A DNA stretch of 64,000 nucleotides from NCBI RefSeq assembly GCF_037975245.1, contig NC_092579.1, forward strand, positions 18,498,678 to 18,562,677, read 5' to 3'. Origin of the DNA: Apostichopus japonicus. Lineage: Eukaryota > Echinodermata > Holothuroidea > Aspidochirotida > Stichopodidae. The translations under genes and the position numbers were made by a program. The notes below the pieces were generated by a model. That model did not search any database. It was not told the origin of the DNA and saw only the letters and a list, made by a program, of their open reading frames with translations. Each line of letters opens with the position of its first letter. Positions within the stretch are counted from its first letter, which is position 1. This document shows, piece by piece, positions 12,720 to 23,260 of this stretch.

Positions 12720-14038
12720 GAGCGTATCCAGGATTTTCTAACCCGGGGGGCGCGAATTACTATCTAAGCGGAGCGCCACCATCGGTTGGCAAGCAGCGTA
12801 CAAGAAAATTTCTGGTTTTGATACCACCCAGATCACCGGAAATGGTACTTCTCGGCCTTGAAAATGACCAACCAGATGTACACTTTTTGCCTGAGAACCA
12901 AGTATTTCCCAATAGTTTTTTTTTCATCCATAACCTTTTTGCAGATTGTCACCAGTCACAAATCATGTTCGACCTCATCGCATGACCTGTGGATCATTGC
13001 TTTTGTAGGTGATTCTACGTCGCAGCTCACAATATCCGTCTGCCTCCCCACTTTTCAAGGTTTTAAGCCCAGTATTTGTTCAGAATTTGAAAATTCACAT
13101 TCTCGTGAATAAACTCACTTCAAAACATACCCGTAATGGCGCACAAAATTTCATCTATGGACAACCAATATAGAAAAACCTCCATCAACCCCTCACAGAC
13201 CGGTCAAAATTGCACAACTTCCAACTATTGAGAAGGCAAATGCTGGTCCATGCCACGAATCGCCGTCCTGGGGGAGGTGAGAATTATGCATATTTTTGTG
13301 TGTAACATCAATAAATTGAATTGTAGGTGATAATTCATTCTTTCCCGTGACATGAAAATGTTCGCTGCTCGCAATTTTTTCTATGTATACTTGACAATTA
13401 CAATGTGGGTTTTTCGGAAGCTTACGCGGATCAGCGGGTTTGGGTGTTAGAATGCGGGTCCAACCCGCGAATTGCAGGCCAGTTTGGAGCTCTGAAATTG
13501 CATGAGTAGAGGGAAGTGTGATGAAGAATGATGGTCGGAAATTTTCGAAAATTCAGACACAGTTAATTTATTGGTGTACAAATATTAAACCTTCTTATAA
13601 CGGCTATTATAAAACTTGGTTGAAGGAAATGAAAAAATAGCAGATAGTTCCGAAACCGAACACACACACATAGGCGTAGGAGACGGGGGGTGCAGTCCCT
13701 AATTCGCCATGACTAATGTAAAAGATAGTTTTGACATATTTGGACCTCCATGCTTTTTCTCTATCTACGTAAGACATTTGGTTGTTTACATTCGCATCCC
13801 GCGGTATACTGCGCAACTTTGACGGACCGTACGGTGTACGATGTCATGCGATGTAGGCCTAATAACCGATGCTTGCTTATATGATGTTGATATTAACATG
13901 TTGAACGCGCGCGGAGCGCGCGAAAAATTTGGGTTTTTTTCGGGCAAGTCGGACAGTTTTGAGGCTGTTCATCCTGGAACGCCATTTTCATGCTCACTGA
14001 TATGATGTGATATCTGCTGTTTGCTTTACAAATTCGAA

Positions 14039-14611
14039 CAGGCGCGTAGCTAGGAATTTGCCAAGGAAGAGGTGATGCCTGTAGGCAAAGTATCTACGCG
14101 TTGCGCCACCATAAGTTGGCGCGAAGCGTACAAGAACAGTTTGGCCGAAAATCCCTACCAGAACGCTGGAAATGGCACTACCCAGGACCATTTTTTGGCG
14201 CGAAGCGTCCAAGCAAATTTTGGCCGAAAATGCCTCCCAGATCGCTGGAAATGACACTTCCCAGGCCTTGTAAGTTGCATCTGAGCACTTTCAATTTTGA
14301 AATTACTAGCAATATCATTAAAAAATATATGCTGAAGGGGGGGGCGGTCGCCCCCTTCCCGAAATGCGTCATGTTCCCCGACGACACGGTCGAGTTCGAG
14401 ACCAGCCACAGTTGGTTTCATAGCACAATTCTACAATTGTTTATGGCGTATATACACACACACGCGTTATGGTAGACCATATATAATATATATATATAGA
14501 TCATGAGTGAGAGAGGAAAAATGGAAACGTCAAAAATGGAGTTGCCGGTGTAAGGAGTAGGGTGAGGCATACGCCCCTTCCGAAATCCTTGATCAGTCAC
14601 TAGCTACCCTG
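14039..14611. mobile_element. Nested MITE-like copy, same family
   Basis: CAGGCGCGTAGCTAGG at 14039 is partly mirrored by CTAGCTACCCTG ending at 14611. Inside is a tandem duplication of a ~75-bp segment (about 14115-14190 and 14197-14270, ttggcgcgaagcgt...cgctggaaatg). No matching target-site duplication was found, so the right boundary is provisional. Confidence 0.4.
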
Positions 14612-14646
14612 TGTATATAATAGGGATCAGCGCTGTAATGATGTCA

Positions 14647-14811
14647 CTGTTCCTCTTTCTCTTCCCGGTGTCTAGGCGTTTTCCTTTTCTCACTCTTTTT
14701 TCCTTTTTCTCTCCTTCTTCTTTTTCTTTTCCCTTCCTTCCTCTCCTTCTCCTCTTTTTTCCCCTCTTTTTTTCTTTTTTCTTCTCTTTTTTTCTCTCTT
14801 TTTTTTCTTAC
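14647..14811 (+). repeat. Polypyrimidine (C/T) tract
   Basis: About 165 bp that is almost entirely C and T on the plus strand, with one purine-containing interruption near 14665-14680. Frames across it are low-complexity artefacts. Such tracts can form triplex (H-DNA) structures. Confidence 0.9.
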
Positions 14812-14860
14812 CCAGGGGGCGCGCGCCCCCAACGCCCCCCTGGATACGCACCTGATATAT

Positions 14861-15165
14861 ATATGCTATACTAAACTCATTCTAGTGAGCCAATCCCATT
14901 CCTCAAAATCAGCGGTAAAAAAGTCATTAACTTTTTATATAGTGAATTTCACTCTTAACTCAAGGGTGGTTCTCACTCTTTCTAGAGTGACAAAGCCCAC
15001 TCTTTTAGAGTGAAAAGATCACTCTATAAAGCAGTGAACATTCTCACTCTTTTAAAAGGGTGAATTTCACTCGTCATGGAGTAATCACTCACTACACTCT
15101 CAGAAAGAGTAAAAATTCACTCCATAAGAGTGAAAATTCACTCAGTTTGTTTTTAGAGTGCATAC
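14861..15165. mobile_element. ACTCT/AGAGT-rich MITE-like element
   Basis: About 300 bp dense in tcactct and agagtga in both orientations. It begins near ctaaactcattctagtgag and ends with gtttttagagtgcat; the two ends are imperfectly inverted. No target-site duplication was identified. Confidence 0.5.
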
Positions 15166-15565
15166 AACTGCCACATCCTTGACGTATGATTAAAACTTAT
15201 AAGAAATGCAGATCGTGATAACGTGTAAGTATATAAGTGAAGTCTAATATATAGGATTCCATCATTCCAGGGATTTGGTCTTATTCAAGTTTAGCTTAAA
15301 TTTTCGGCTTCCGCGCAATTATACTCACGAAAACTTGACGTTTCTGGAAAAAAACACAGTCAATATTGTTGGACACAAAATGTTCTGAAATTGATTTAAA
15401 TTGTTACGAACTCATATATTACAGAAAACCATTAAGCTGTTGTAACCACATAGACATTTCGTCCCCGTTTTCGCGTAGTGGCGAACGTTCACTTTTGGCG
15501 AAATTGAGTTAAATATTGTTCTTACCTATTTCGAGGGTGAAGAATCGGTTGAACCGGGTTAGAAG
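15166..15565. other. No gene recognised
   Basis: AT-rich spacer between the ACTCT-rich element and the hAT-type element. Nothing recognised. Confidence 0.4.
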
Positions 15566-15573
15566 TTTAAAAC

Positions 15574-16687
15574 CAAGGGCGGCGGAACCGGGGGGGGGCA
15601 CAGGGGGCACGTGCCCCCCACTTTTCCTCAGGATAAAAATGTGCCCCTTTTCTACATAAAAAATTGTACTCCTGATCACCTTATTAGGTCAGCGATATTT
15701 CAGTAAGAGATCTAATCCTAATTTAGAAGTATTAATGAATTTCTGTGGGTCAAACTCAAATGTTTACTACCACAAGGCTTCTAACATTCTGGTGAGTGCC
15801 ATTAGGCATATTCTATGTGTCAAAAAAATCCTAATACATTCCAAAAATACATTGCTATATTACATTGTGACTTTGTAATAAGCAGAAGCCATTTATAGCC
15901 TACTATGAATAATGAGTTTAGTTTTAATATCCCATAACCTACCCTATCCTTTCGTATTTTGACATGTTTCATTTGCTTTCATGCATGTATCGATCGCGTG
16001 TGTATGGACTTGGACTTTATAACGATTTCACCTCATTTTGTCTCGAAAGAAAACTTGTTCCTTGTTTCCAATGTGCACATTGGATATTGCAGTGCTATAG
16101 TATGCATTTTTTCCTTGAGGGGGGGGGGGCAGTGGCGGAGCGTCCATACAGTCAGAGGGCGGATGCCCACCTGACGGACTCAAAATGACTGCTGGCGCCC
16201 TTTTCAGCTTTTTACCACTTTTTACTTATTCGCGATTATTTACTATTTTATTGCGCTCTCAAATACCTATTGACATTTGTCACATTTTGTTGGTGTAATT
16301 TTCTGACAAAATGGCGATGACACCTATTTATTCTTCGTTTATCTGCAAATTAGCAAGGCCTGGAAAGGGTCATTTCCGGCAATCTAGGGAGTATCTTTAC
16401 TCAAAAAATTTTCTGTACGCTCCGCGCCAACCTGTGGTGGCGCTCCGCTTAGATAGTGTCGAAAGCGCCCCCTGCCTACAGACCATTCTCGCCCCCTGAC
16501 CATTACCCCAAGCTCCGCCACTGAGGGGGGGGGGGACGTTGTTGGAGTGATGTGTATACGCAAATAAGATAATACAATAAGAGTTATAAAGGGTACTAAA
16601 TATCAGGCTGCATCAGTCCAATCGAATTTCTGCAAAGTGCCCTTCGACGTCGGTGCCCCCAGATTAAAAGTGCTTCCGCCGCCCTTG
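15574..16687. mobile_element. hAT-type non-autonomous transposon with perfect 8-bp TSD
   Basis: Terminal inverted repeats CAAGGGCGGCGGAA (15574-15587) and TTCCGCCGCCCTTG (16674-16687) are perfect over 14 bp. They are flanked by identical octamers TTTAAAAC at 15566-15573 and 16688-16695, the 8-bp duplication characteristic of hAT elements. The left end is followed by a G-run and a gggggcacgtgcccc palindrome. No transposase is encoded. A second small element (16130-16523) is nested in it. Confidence 0.85.
16130..16523. mobile_element. Nested hAT-like MITE (CAGTGGCGGAGC ends)
   Basis: CAGTGGCGGAGC at 16130 and GCTCCGCCACTG ending at 16523 are perfect 12-bp inverted ends with CAG...CTG termini. 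Both sides abut a GAGGGGGGG-type run, consistent with an 8-bp duplication blurred by G-run slippage. Its interior (about 16360-16460) is the inverted form of the segment shared with 12717-14854. Confidence 0.75.
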
Positions 16688-16695
16688 TTTAAAAC

Positions 16696-18426
16696 TGTCT
16701 ATTTTTTCGTTTTTTCTGACTCATTTTTGACGAATGTCCACCTAAGACCCACTCTCGTTTTTACATACTGACGAATACTTTAGTCATCATTACAACCACT
16801 CAGTAACACTATTTGTCTAAGGTCCATGCATTTTTGCATATCGACGAATATTACCCTTTGGAACAAGCCGAACAAAACACAACCATGTCATACTGACTTG
16901 AGAACCAACTAACTGCCATTGGAAAACACCCAAGATTATGGGAAGGTAATATCTTTATTAGTTCACCTCGTCATTTAATTGATTAATAATGTATTCATAC
17001 ACGAAATGAAAACAGAATGAGGTGTGGGTCAACAATAGCCTAGTGTCAGGATTGCAGTACATTCTATGCTTGTATCTGTTGCGCGAGTAGCTATAGACAG
17101 TAGACTGGAGTAACGCTATTTATCTCTACTGAATCGGTGTAACAGTGTGACTGTCGGTACATTTAATTAGAGCTGTGTACGTGTAAATGAGGAAACAGGT
17201 GGTGTAAGTCACTGACGGACATTGATGACAATGGGTGTAACTCGTATAAAAATGATGAATAAATCACCATTCTTAGAGCCATTCTTAGAGTTAGCCTAAC
17301 CATACCTTAGGATTAAACGGAAGGAATCCCAAACCATCATAATGAACTTATATCACCAAGATCCTTGTGATGAACTTATCCCTAAAATATCTAAGTCCAC
17401 TTATTGCACGGTACGGGAGTAAATTGGTTTTTTAAAAGTCGTGGCATGGAGCTATTTTTTGCCAATGTGTAATGTCACAGTGCCACTTTGGATGGTGGGG
17501 GTGGGGGGGGGGCGATATAATGTAATCTTTTGGTGTCCTGTCTCCTTTTCAATGTGAATGTAAACAGTTCAATAAACAAATACCAGTTTTATGACAAATT
17601 AAAACATGCAAACGCCAGCTCATTTCCACTTAAGACTTCCTCCAGTCTTCAATTTCATGTATAAATAAACGTTGAAAATGTAACATCTCCCTAAAGAAGT
17701 ACGGTTTCTCTTAGCTGTTGGCGGCTTTGCTCATCACGAGCATTACTCTAGCCTAACTTAAAACTACCCTTTTCTAGCTAAGTAATACCTAGTTACATAA
17801 TTGAAGGTCACATACTTTTACATGAAACTTTGGAAGGTACTAGCATAGTTTATACTTAAGTATAGTTACTTTGCTACAAAGGACGAGGAGGGGGGGGGGG
17901 CGTTTAGACCGAATTACTAGAAAATCTGTATAGCAACCTTTAATACTGTCTTGCCAAATCAATTAATGAAGGATCTTTTACGATTTATCAAAGAAACATG
18001 GCTTATTCATTGGCTGACACAATTTCTACAAGGATGGCCCAGACAAGTAAGGTTGGATAAAGGGTTATAACCCTTTGTATACTGTACGGTACTAAAAAGT
18101 CTCTTGCACAAATCGAGCAGAAATCTAAGAAATCCACACAAAATACCGAACGTAAGTTTACAGCAACTCATTTATTTACCGTGCTGCTTTAAACATTCCA
18201 TTCGAGCATTTAGAATGTTTGTTTTAGTCTGTTTGTTATATCGTTTTATGTAATAACTTTTGTATTAAGAGATGTATTTTATATGATATCCTATCATCTT
18301 GACATTTTCTCCCGTTTTATATTAGTTACTCTTGGACTGTTTTGTTTGGTATCCTATCATCTTAAAAAAAAAAACTTTTATATGAGTTATTCTTCTTGTT
18401 GAGGTATTATATGACTCCTCTCTATA
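16696..18426. other. No gene recognised
   Basis: AT-rich sequence with two G-runs (about 17501-17512 and 17889-17900) and a single GCATGGAGCTAT half-site at 17444. No ORF, RNA gene or element ends recognised. Confidence 0.4.
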
Positions 18427-18715
18427 AATTTTATATGTATACTGGAAGGAAATAAAAAGAAGGAACAGCATACTATAGTACAACTTGGAAACACTTGAAC
18501 AATGGCACAGTTATTTCCTTCTTTAAATCTGAGGATTCACACGAGGTTGGGTTGGATATTATGAATGTGCCTGTGAGCGTAAGAATTTTTTTATATGTAT
18601 ACTGGAAGGAAATATAAAGAAGGAACAACATACTATAGTACAACTTGGAAACACTTGAACAATGGCACAGTCGTTGGGTTGGATATTATGAGTGTGCATG
18701 TGAGCGTAATAAAAT
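18427..18715. repeat. Imperfect tandem duplication (~160-bp period)
   Basis: The segment ttttatatgtatactggaag...aatggcacag starts at about 18428 and again at about 18590, and the ttgggttggatattatga tail occurs in both. The second copy lacks about 35 bp of the first. Confidence 0.85.
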
Positions 18716-18772
18716 TTCACATTCCGTTTAAGGGGATAGTATAGTGGAATAGCTTCCCAAAGCGTTTGAAGG

Positions 18773-18774
<2 letters not shown>

Positions 18775-18851
<77 letters not shown>

Positions 18852-18885
18852 AATAGCTTCCATATATATATATATATATATATAT
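18775..18885. repeat. (TA)n microsatellite, bipartite
   Basis: Two TA tracts are separated by tggaatagcttcca. The same tggaatagcttcc sequence sits just before the tract at 18744 and again after it at 18885, suggesting slippage or local duplication around the repeat. Confidence 0.9.
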
Positions 18886-19192
18886 GGAATAGCTTCCGAT
18901 ACTTAGAAACTATCGTCAGAGACATTTCACGTAATACACTAACTTGAAAATGAATTGCACACAATTTTCCGTAGTCTGTGTGCTTTATAAGAGTTCCAAC
19001 TTAACAGATTACGCCACTGGAACTATTATTTTTGCAACTGCATGTGTTCACATTTCATCATATACCTTGTCTATTTTATACATTATAGAAAATGGTGGGG
19101 GTTCTTTAAAATAAATAGGACCAATATATCACACTTTCAGCAGCCGGCTCTCCTTGCCCTCCCTACCTCAACATCTCTCTCTATCCGCCCTA

Positions 19193-19338
<146 letters not shown>

Positions 19339-19399
19339 GTTTGTACAAGTGAAGAGAAAATACAAACATTAAACTTGTAACGATCGTGTAGCACATTTT

Positions 19400-20458
19400 T
19401 AGCTCATACCAGCATGCTGGTGTGAGCTATTGTTACAGTGCAGCGTCTATCACTCTATCACTCTATCCGTCAACAATTGGTAAAATCGCTCCCACTCGCA
19501 CAATGCTTGATGGAATTTCATGAAACTTGGACACAAGTACCATTGGGTAAAGGGCCATCAGATATGGCCCGAAATTTGGGATGAATTTGAGATCAAAGAT
19601 CAACTAGGGGTCTTTTGTGGCCCGGGCCGCGGCCCTATATTTTCAAATTGCTCCTGTTCGTACAGTGTATGGCCAGTTATAATGAAACTTGGTCACAACG
19701 TTCCTCGGGATGAGAGTTACGAGGGGTGTTCGGAAAATTGAGGTCAAATGTCATTTAAGGGGTCATCGGGGGTCATTCTTTGTAATATTTTCAAATATCT
19801 CAATCTCCTCAAGATTTTGATGGATCATATTCAAAGTTGAACTGATGATTGTTGGATTGTGTATGAATAAGGTGATGCCTAATAATTTTTGGTCAAAAGT
19901 TAATTAATTACAATTAATCCCCATTGTTTAAAAAAATCTGAGCCTTCACCTTTTTGCCAAAGCTCCTTTAATTTGTCTCCCAGTCTCTGCAGTGTTTGTT
20001 TACATTTGTGGTTAAGCTCTGCAGAGGCTGTTAGTGGAATTAAAGCAGGACTGGGAGTTGTTATTAACTGTTGAACTGTAAGCGTGAGAGCCCTACAGCC
20101 AATCAGCACTTGCCGATTCTTAGAAGTCTTTGAGCCTAAGGTATGTAGGGAGCCAGCCAAAATTTTGGCAAGGAGTGCTTCAGGTCTGCTCAGGTAGAGG
20201 GGAGAAAGTTTAATAGGGTAGGTCAGTGGTATTGTTTGAGGGAGTGGGTAAAATAGGATTTAAAGGGGGAAAATAGGAATTATAGCCAGTGGTGTGGCCA
20301 GGATTTTGCTAACGGAGGGGGGGGGGGGTTATCCCTCATGGGCCCAAAATTCGAGGAATCTGAAAAATGGCCTGAAATTTGGTGGGCCATAAAGTTTTGT
20401 GGGCCCTACATTTTTAAGCTCGAAAAGGTATGAGCTTCTGCACCATTGGTGCTCTAGT
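19400..20458. mobile_element. Insertion upstream of the first FUT, palindromic ends
   Basis: In units 2, 4 and 5 the sequence gatcgtgtagcacattt continues directly into cgtaatgttcggctctcc. Here about 1.06 kb is inserted at that point. The insert opens with a near-perfect 28-bp palindrome (19401-19428, half AGCTCATACCAGCA) and carries the inverted decamer GGTATGAGCT at 20427-20436, followed by a gcaccattggtgc hairpin. A G-run (about 20317-20328) and a cagtggtgtggcc phrase near 20290 suggest another repeat nested in it. The family is unknown. Confidence 0.65.
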
Positions 20459-20593
20459 TCTTAATGTTTCGCTCTCCTTGCTTCTTTTCAGCATACTGGG
20501 AGTAAGGTTACATAAACCTATTTGATCTTTGGTGGAGGCGCCTGTGGTGTCAATCTTTTTCATCTTCGGTGGAGGTAGATAGAGTATGTCACT

Positions 20594-22000
20594 ATGGCTA
20601 TCAGAGCAGAAAAGATCCTCTTTAATATTTTAGTTATGGTGGTGATGGTCTTTATAATGACAGTAATACTAAACTGGAGTTTTCATATCCATATATTTCA
20701 ACTATATCGGGAGAGAAAACGACTCGTTGGAAGCGACTTTGAGTTTAGGCATTGGAATGCATTTAGCAAGCTCACTCATATCAATATCACTACACTAGAA
20801 GAAGAGCAAACTTTTTGGAATCGTTCGTCTTTTCAAAATAAAGTAGACCCCCCAAGTGTATTCAAGGATACTATAACTGCCGCCATATTTTCTTGTAATC
20901 CCTATTGGGTAACTGGCAGAGGACATGTGTTTCCGCAAAGTTTCGAATGTCCGCATACAGATAAAAGAATTACTTTTACTGCATCAATAGTAGACGAAAG
21001 CGCTATCAAAGATGTCGATGTGGTCATATTTGCTGCTGGTGTAAACAACACTGTCTGGGAGAAAGCTATGGCTGTCCGCACACCTCATCAAGTGTGGGTT
21101 TATAGCACTGAGGAGAGCGCTATACATTCTCCACACGTGAGAGAAATATGGAAGGAAGGGAGGAGCATGGGGCGCTTGTTGGGATTCAATGGATACAAAT
21201 TCAACATGTCCTTCAGTTACCATTCTAAATCTGAAGTCGTAGCTCCGTTTGGGGAGTACATTCCATTCAAAGAGAAACCAACCACGAATATGGCAAATAG
21301 AACTGCGAAACGGCGAGCGGAGAAGATGGTCGCTTGGGTTAGCAGTCACTGTTATCCAGCTTGGAACAGAACAACTTTCGTTCATGATCTTGCCAAACTT
21401 ATTCCTGTAGATACCTATGGAGCTTGTGGCACAAATGAACATTTACCTCGTAATAAGAATACCGCATTATTTCTTCGAAATTACAAATTTTACATTGCTT
21501 TTGAAAACAGCTGTTGCTCGGATTACATTACTGAGAAGTTTTGGCAGGCTTTGGCGGAGTTTGAGCTGGTACCAATTGTGGTTGGAGCTTCGAAGGAGGA
21601 CTATCAGCGAGTCGCTCCACCAAATTCCTTTATTTACGCTGACGACTTCGACTCTGTTAGAGAGTTGGCAAGATATATTCGTAAAGTCGCTACCAATACA
21701 ACTCTCTACAACCAATATCATCATTGGAGGCAGATGGGTAAAGCAGTGCTTTATACGAATTCTCGAGTTTATCCATTTTCGTCGACCGAAGGAGCATGCG
21801 CACTTCTAAATTTCTTAGAAGAGAATGCTTGGAAGGGGAATCAGCCATTAAGAATGCGCATTGATCCCTTTGGACCAGATTGGTTAGGCAGTTGTGGTTT
21901 GTGTGGTAAACATGAATGGATGACTACATATGAACGTAATACAGTCAACCAACGTAATACAGTAAACCTTTCAACCAAAGTAACTAAACGTACATTCTAA
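20594..22000 (+). CDS. Alpha-1,3-fucosyltransferase-like (GT10), copy 1
   Basis: A 468-residue single-exon reading frame. Family GT10 enzymes transfer fucose from GDP-fucose to glycans in the Golgi. Residues 1-7 are a short cytosolic tail, about 8-27 a hydrophobic anchor (type II), then a stem and catalytic domain. The GT10 signature is clear: YIAFENS at 300-306, DYITEK at 310-315 and VPIVVG at 326-331, preceded by the block MVAWVSSHC (245-253) and VDTYGACG (272-279). The C-terminus keeps the cysteine pair GSCGLCG. N-glycosylation sequons lie at N64, N76, N151, N204, N235, N258 and N368. A splice acceptor (cttcttttcag, ending 20491) upstream of the ATG suggests a 5' non-coding exon. ATTAAA at 22132 is a candidate poly(A) signal. 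The C-terminus has an 18-bp duplication (RNTVNQRNTVN) absent from the other copies. Exact linkage and acceptor cannot be told from sequence. Confidence 0.92.
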   Translation: MAIRAEKILFNILVMVVMVFIMTVILNWSFHIHIFQLYRERKRLVGSDFEFRHWNAFSKLTHINITTLEEEQTFWNRSSFQNKVDPPSVFKDTITAAIFSCNPYWVTGRGHVFPQSFECPHTDKRITFTASIVDESAIKDVDVVIFAAGVNNTVWEKAMAVRTPHQVWVYSTEESAIHSPHVREIWKEGRSMGRLLGFNGYKFNMSFSYHSKSEVVAPFGEYIPFKEKPTTNMANRTAKRRAEKMVAWVSSHCYPAWNRTTFVHDLAKLIPVDTYGACGTNEHLPRNKNTALFLRNYKFYIAFENSCCSDYITEKFWQALAEFELVPIVVGASKEDYQRVAPPNSFIYADDFDSVRELARYIRKVATNTTLYNQYHHWRQMGKAVLYTNSRVYPFSSTEGACALLNFLEENAWKGNQPLRMRIDPFGPDWLGSCGLCGKHEWMTTYERNTVNQRNTVNLSTKVTKRTF

Positions 22001-23260
22001 GGAAAGCGATCTCCTCAAAACCAGAGATTTGGTGGTTGATAACAGACAATTAAGTATCTTTTTTAGAGGGAGGATTGTCTCTGGCAATGTTCGGGGGTTT
22101 ACTTGGGATGGGGGTGTACTTAACATACTCAATTAAAGCACAGAGAGGAGGGGGTAGGGGGCTACGTTATCGCCTGAAAGTTCAGCTTTAGGGCTACTAG
22201 TTTTTGTTATATAATATTAATATTAATGACACCAATGATTACATCATTCGATTCGATTATACATTTCTATGTTTATAGGTTTCTTCTATAAAGATAACGG
22301 ATTTGTAGACCAGTGCAATGACTGCATACCTCTGTATCTGTATCCGTTATCATTGCACTATCTTAATCTATGTGTTGCCAAATTACAAATGAGGTTAATT
22401 AATCTTCCTGGACTGGTTCGTATCTATAAATGTAGGTAGCTTACAGTAGATATCTACTGATTGCTAGAGAGCTGGCACCATTAGAGCCAGTCTGTCCAAT
22501 ATGAAAATCGCAAGCGTTGTTTGCTTTAGATCGCAGAGGATTAAAACGATTGGTTGGAGTCCACTTCTGTCATTAATTTTACCACAACACATTTCTACAT
22601 TGTCACATTCTGCTAATAAGAACAAAGGAAATGAATTTTAACAACAATAATAAAAATAGGGCAGTAAACGATTGACCAATCTTAGCTTAAATTCTAACAA
22701 ATTTAAGTCAAAGCCACTTACCCAAAAATGTGTGTGTGTGTGGGGGGGGGGGCATTATCCAATAATTATTTTTGAAAATTTTAGAAATAATGAGCGAATG
22801 AATAATACGTACCCATCTAGACTTTACAATTCTCACCCTTTTCTTAATGAACAAACATATATAGTTAATATAGTAGCTGGAATTCTGATCAGATCAGTTT
22901 GGGCTTTGACTTGTATTCCGATTGCGTAGAGTTTATCTTTCTGTTGTTTGTTAATTAGTTCTTCTTAATTTATTTATGATTTTGCTCCTTTGGTATTAAT
23001 GATGTGTTTAGTAATCTTGTTTGATTTTGCTGCTATAAGATCACATTGGAAATAAAATGTGGGTAATATATGTACACATTTCTTTGTGTAAACAAAGTAT
23101 TCATGTCCTTTTGTTTCCTTTGTGTGGAAGCAAGTAATTTTAAGTGAATTTTTCTGTGGAAAAAGTACAACCGCTGGAAATATGTTTTTAGGGAGACGGT
23201 TCAATCAGATCTTACCTGTAGCTAATTATACTCTACGTTGATTTTACTACGACGTTTGAC
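22001..23260. other. FUT 3' flank shared by all units
   Basis: Homologous to the 3' flanks of copies 2-5. It includes ATTAAA (22132-22137), a GT-rich/G11 run (about 22732-22752) and AATAAA at 23051-23056. In unit 1 the homology breaks off near 23270. Confidence 0.7.

Larger units (their letters stand above)
12717..14854. mobile_element. hAT-like non-autonomous element inserted in (TA)n
   Basis: The ends are inverted: CAGGAGCGTATCCAGG at 12717 and CCTGGATACGCACCTG ending at 14854 (one mismatch). The CAG...CTG termini and the alternating TA sequence on both sides fit a hAT-type insertion with an 8-bp TATATATA-type duplication, though a duplication cannot be proven inside a TA repeat. The interior shares segments with two neighbours: the gcgccaccat...ttggc...gcgtacaag block recurs at about 14100-14275 and, inverted, at about 16370-16450. 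No intact transposase frame was seen. Confidence 0.65.

Noticed and set aside
14644-14832. Lys/Glu/Arg-rich minus-strand frame
   Set aside because: Translation of the polypyrimidine tract on the opposite strand.
20984-21442. Minus-strand and alternative frames over the fucosyltransferase genes
   Set aside because: Shadows of the strongly supported plus-strand coding sequence.
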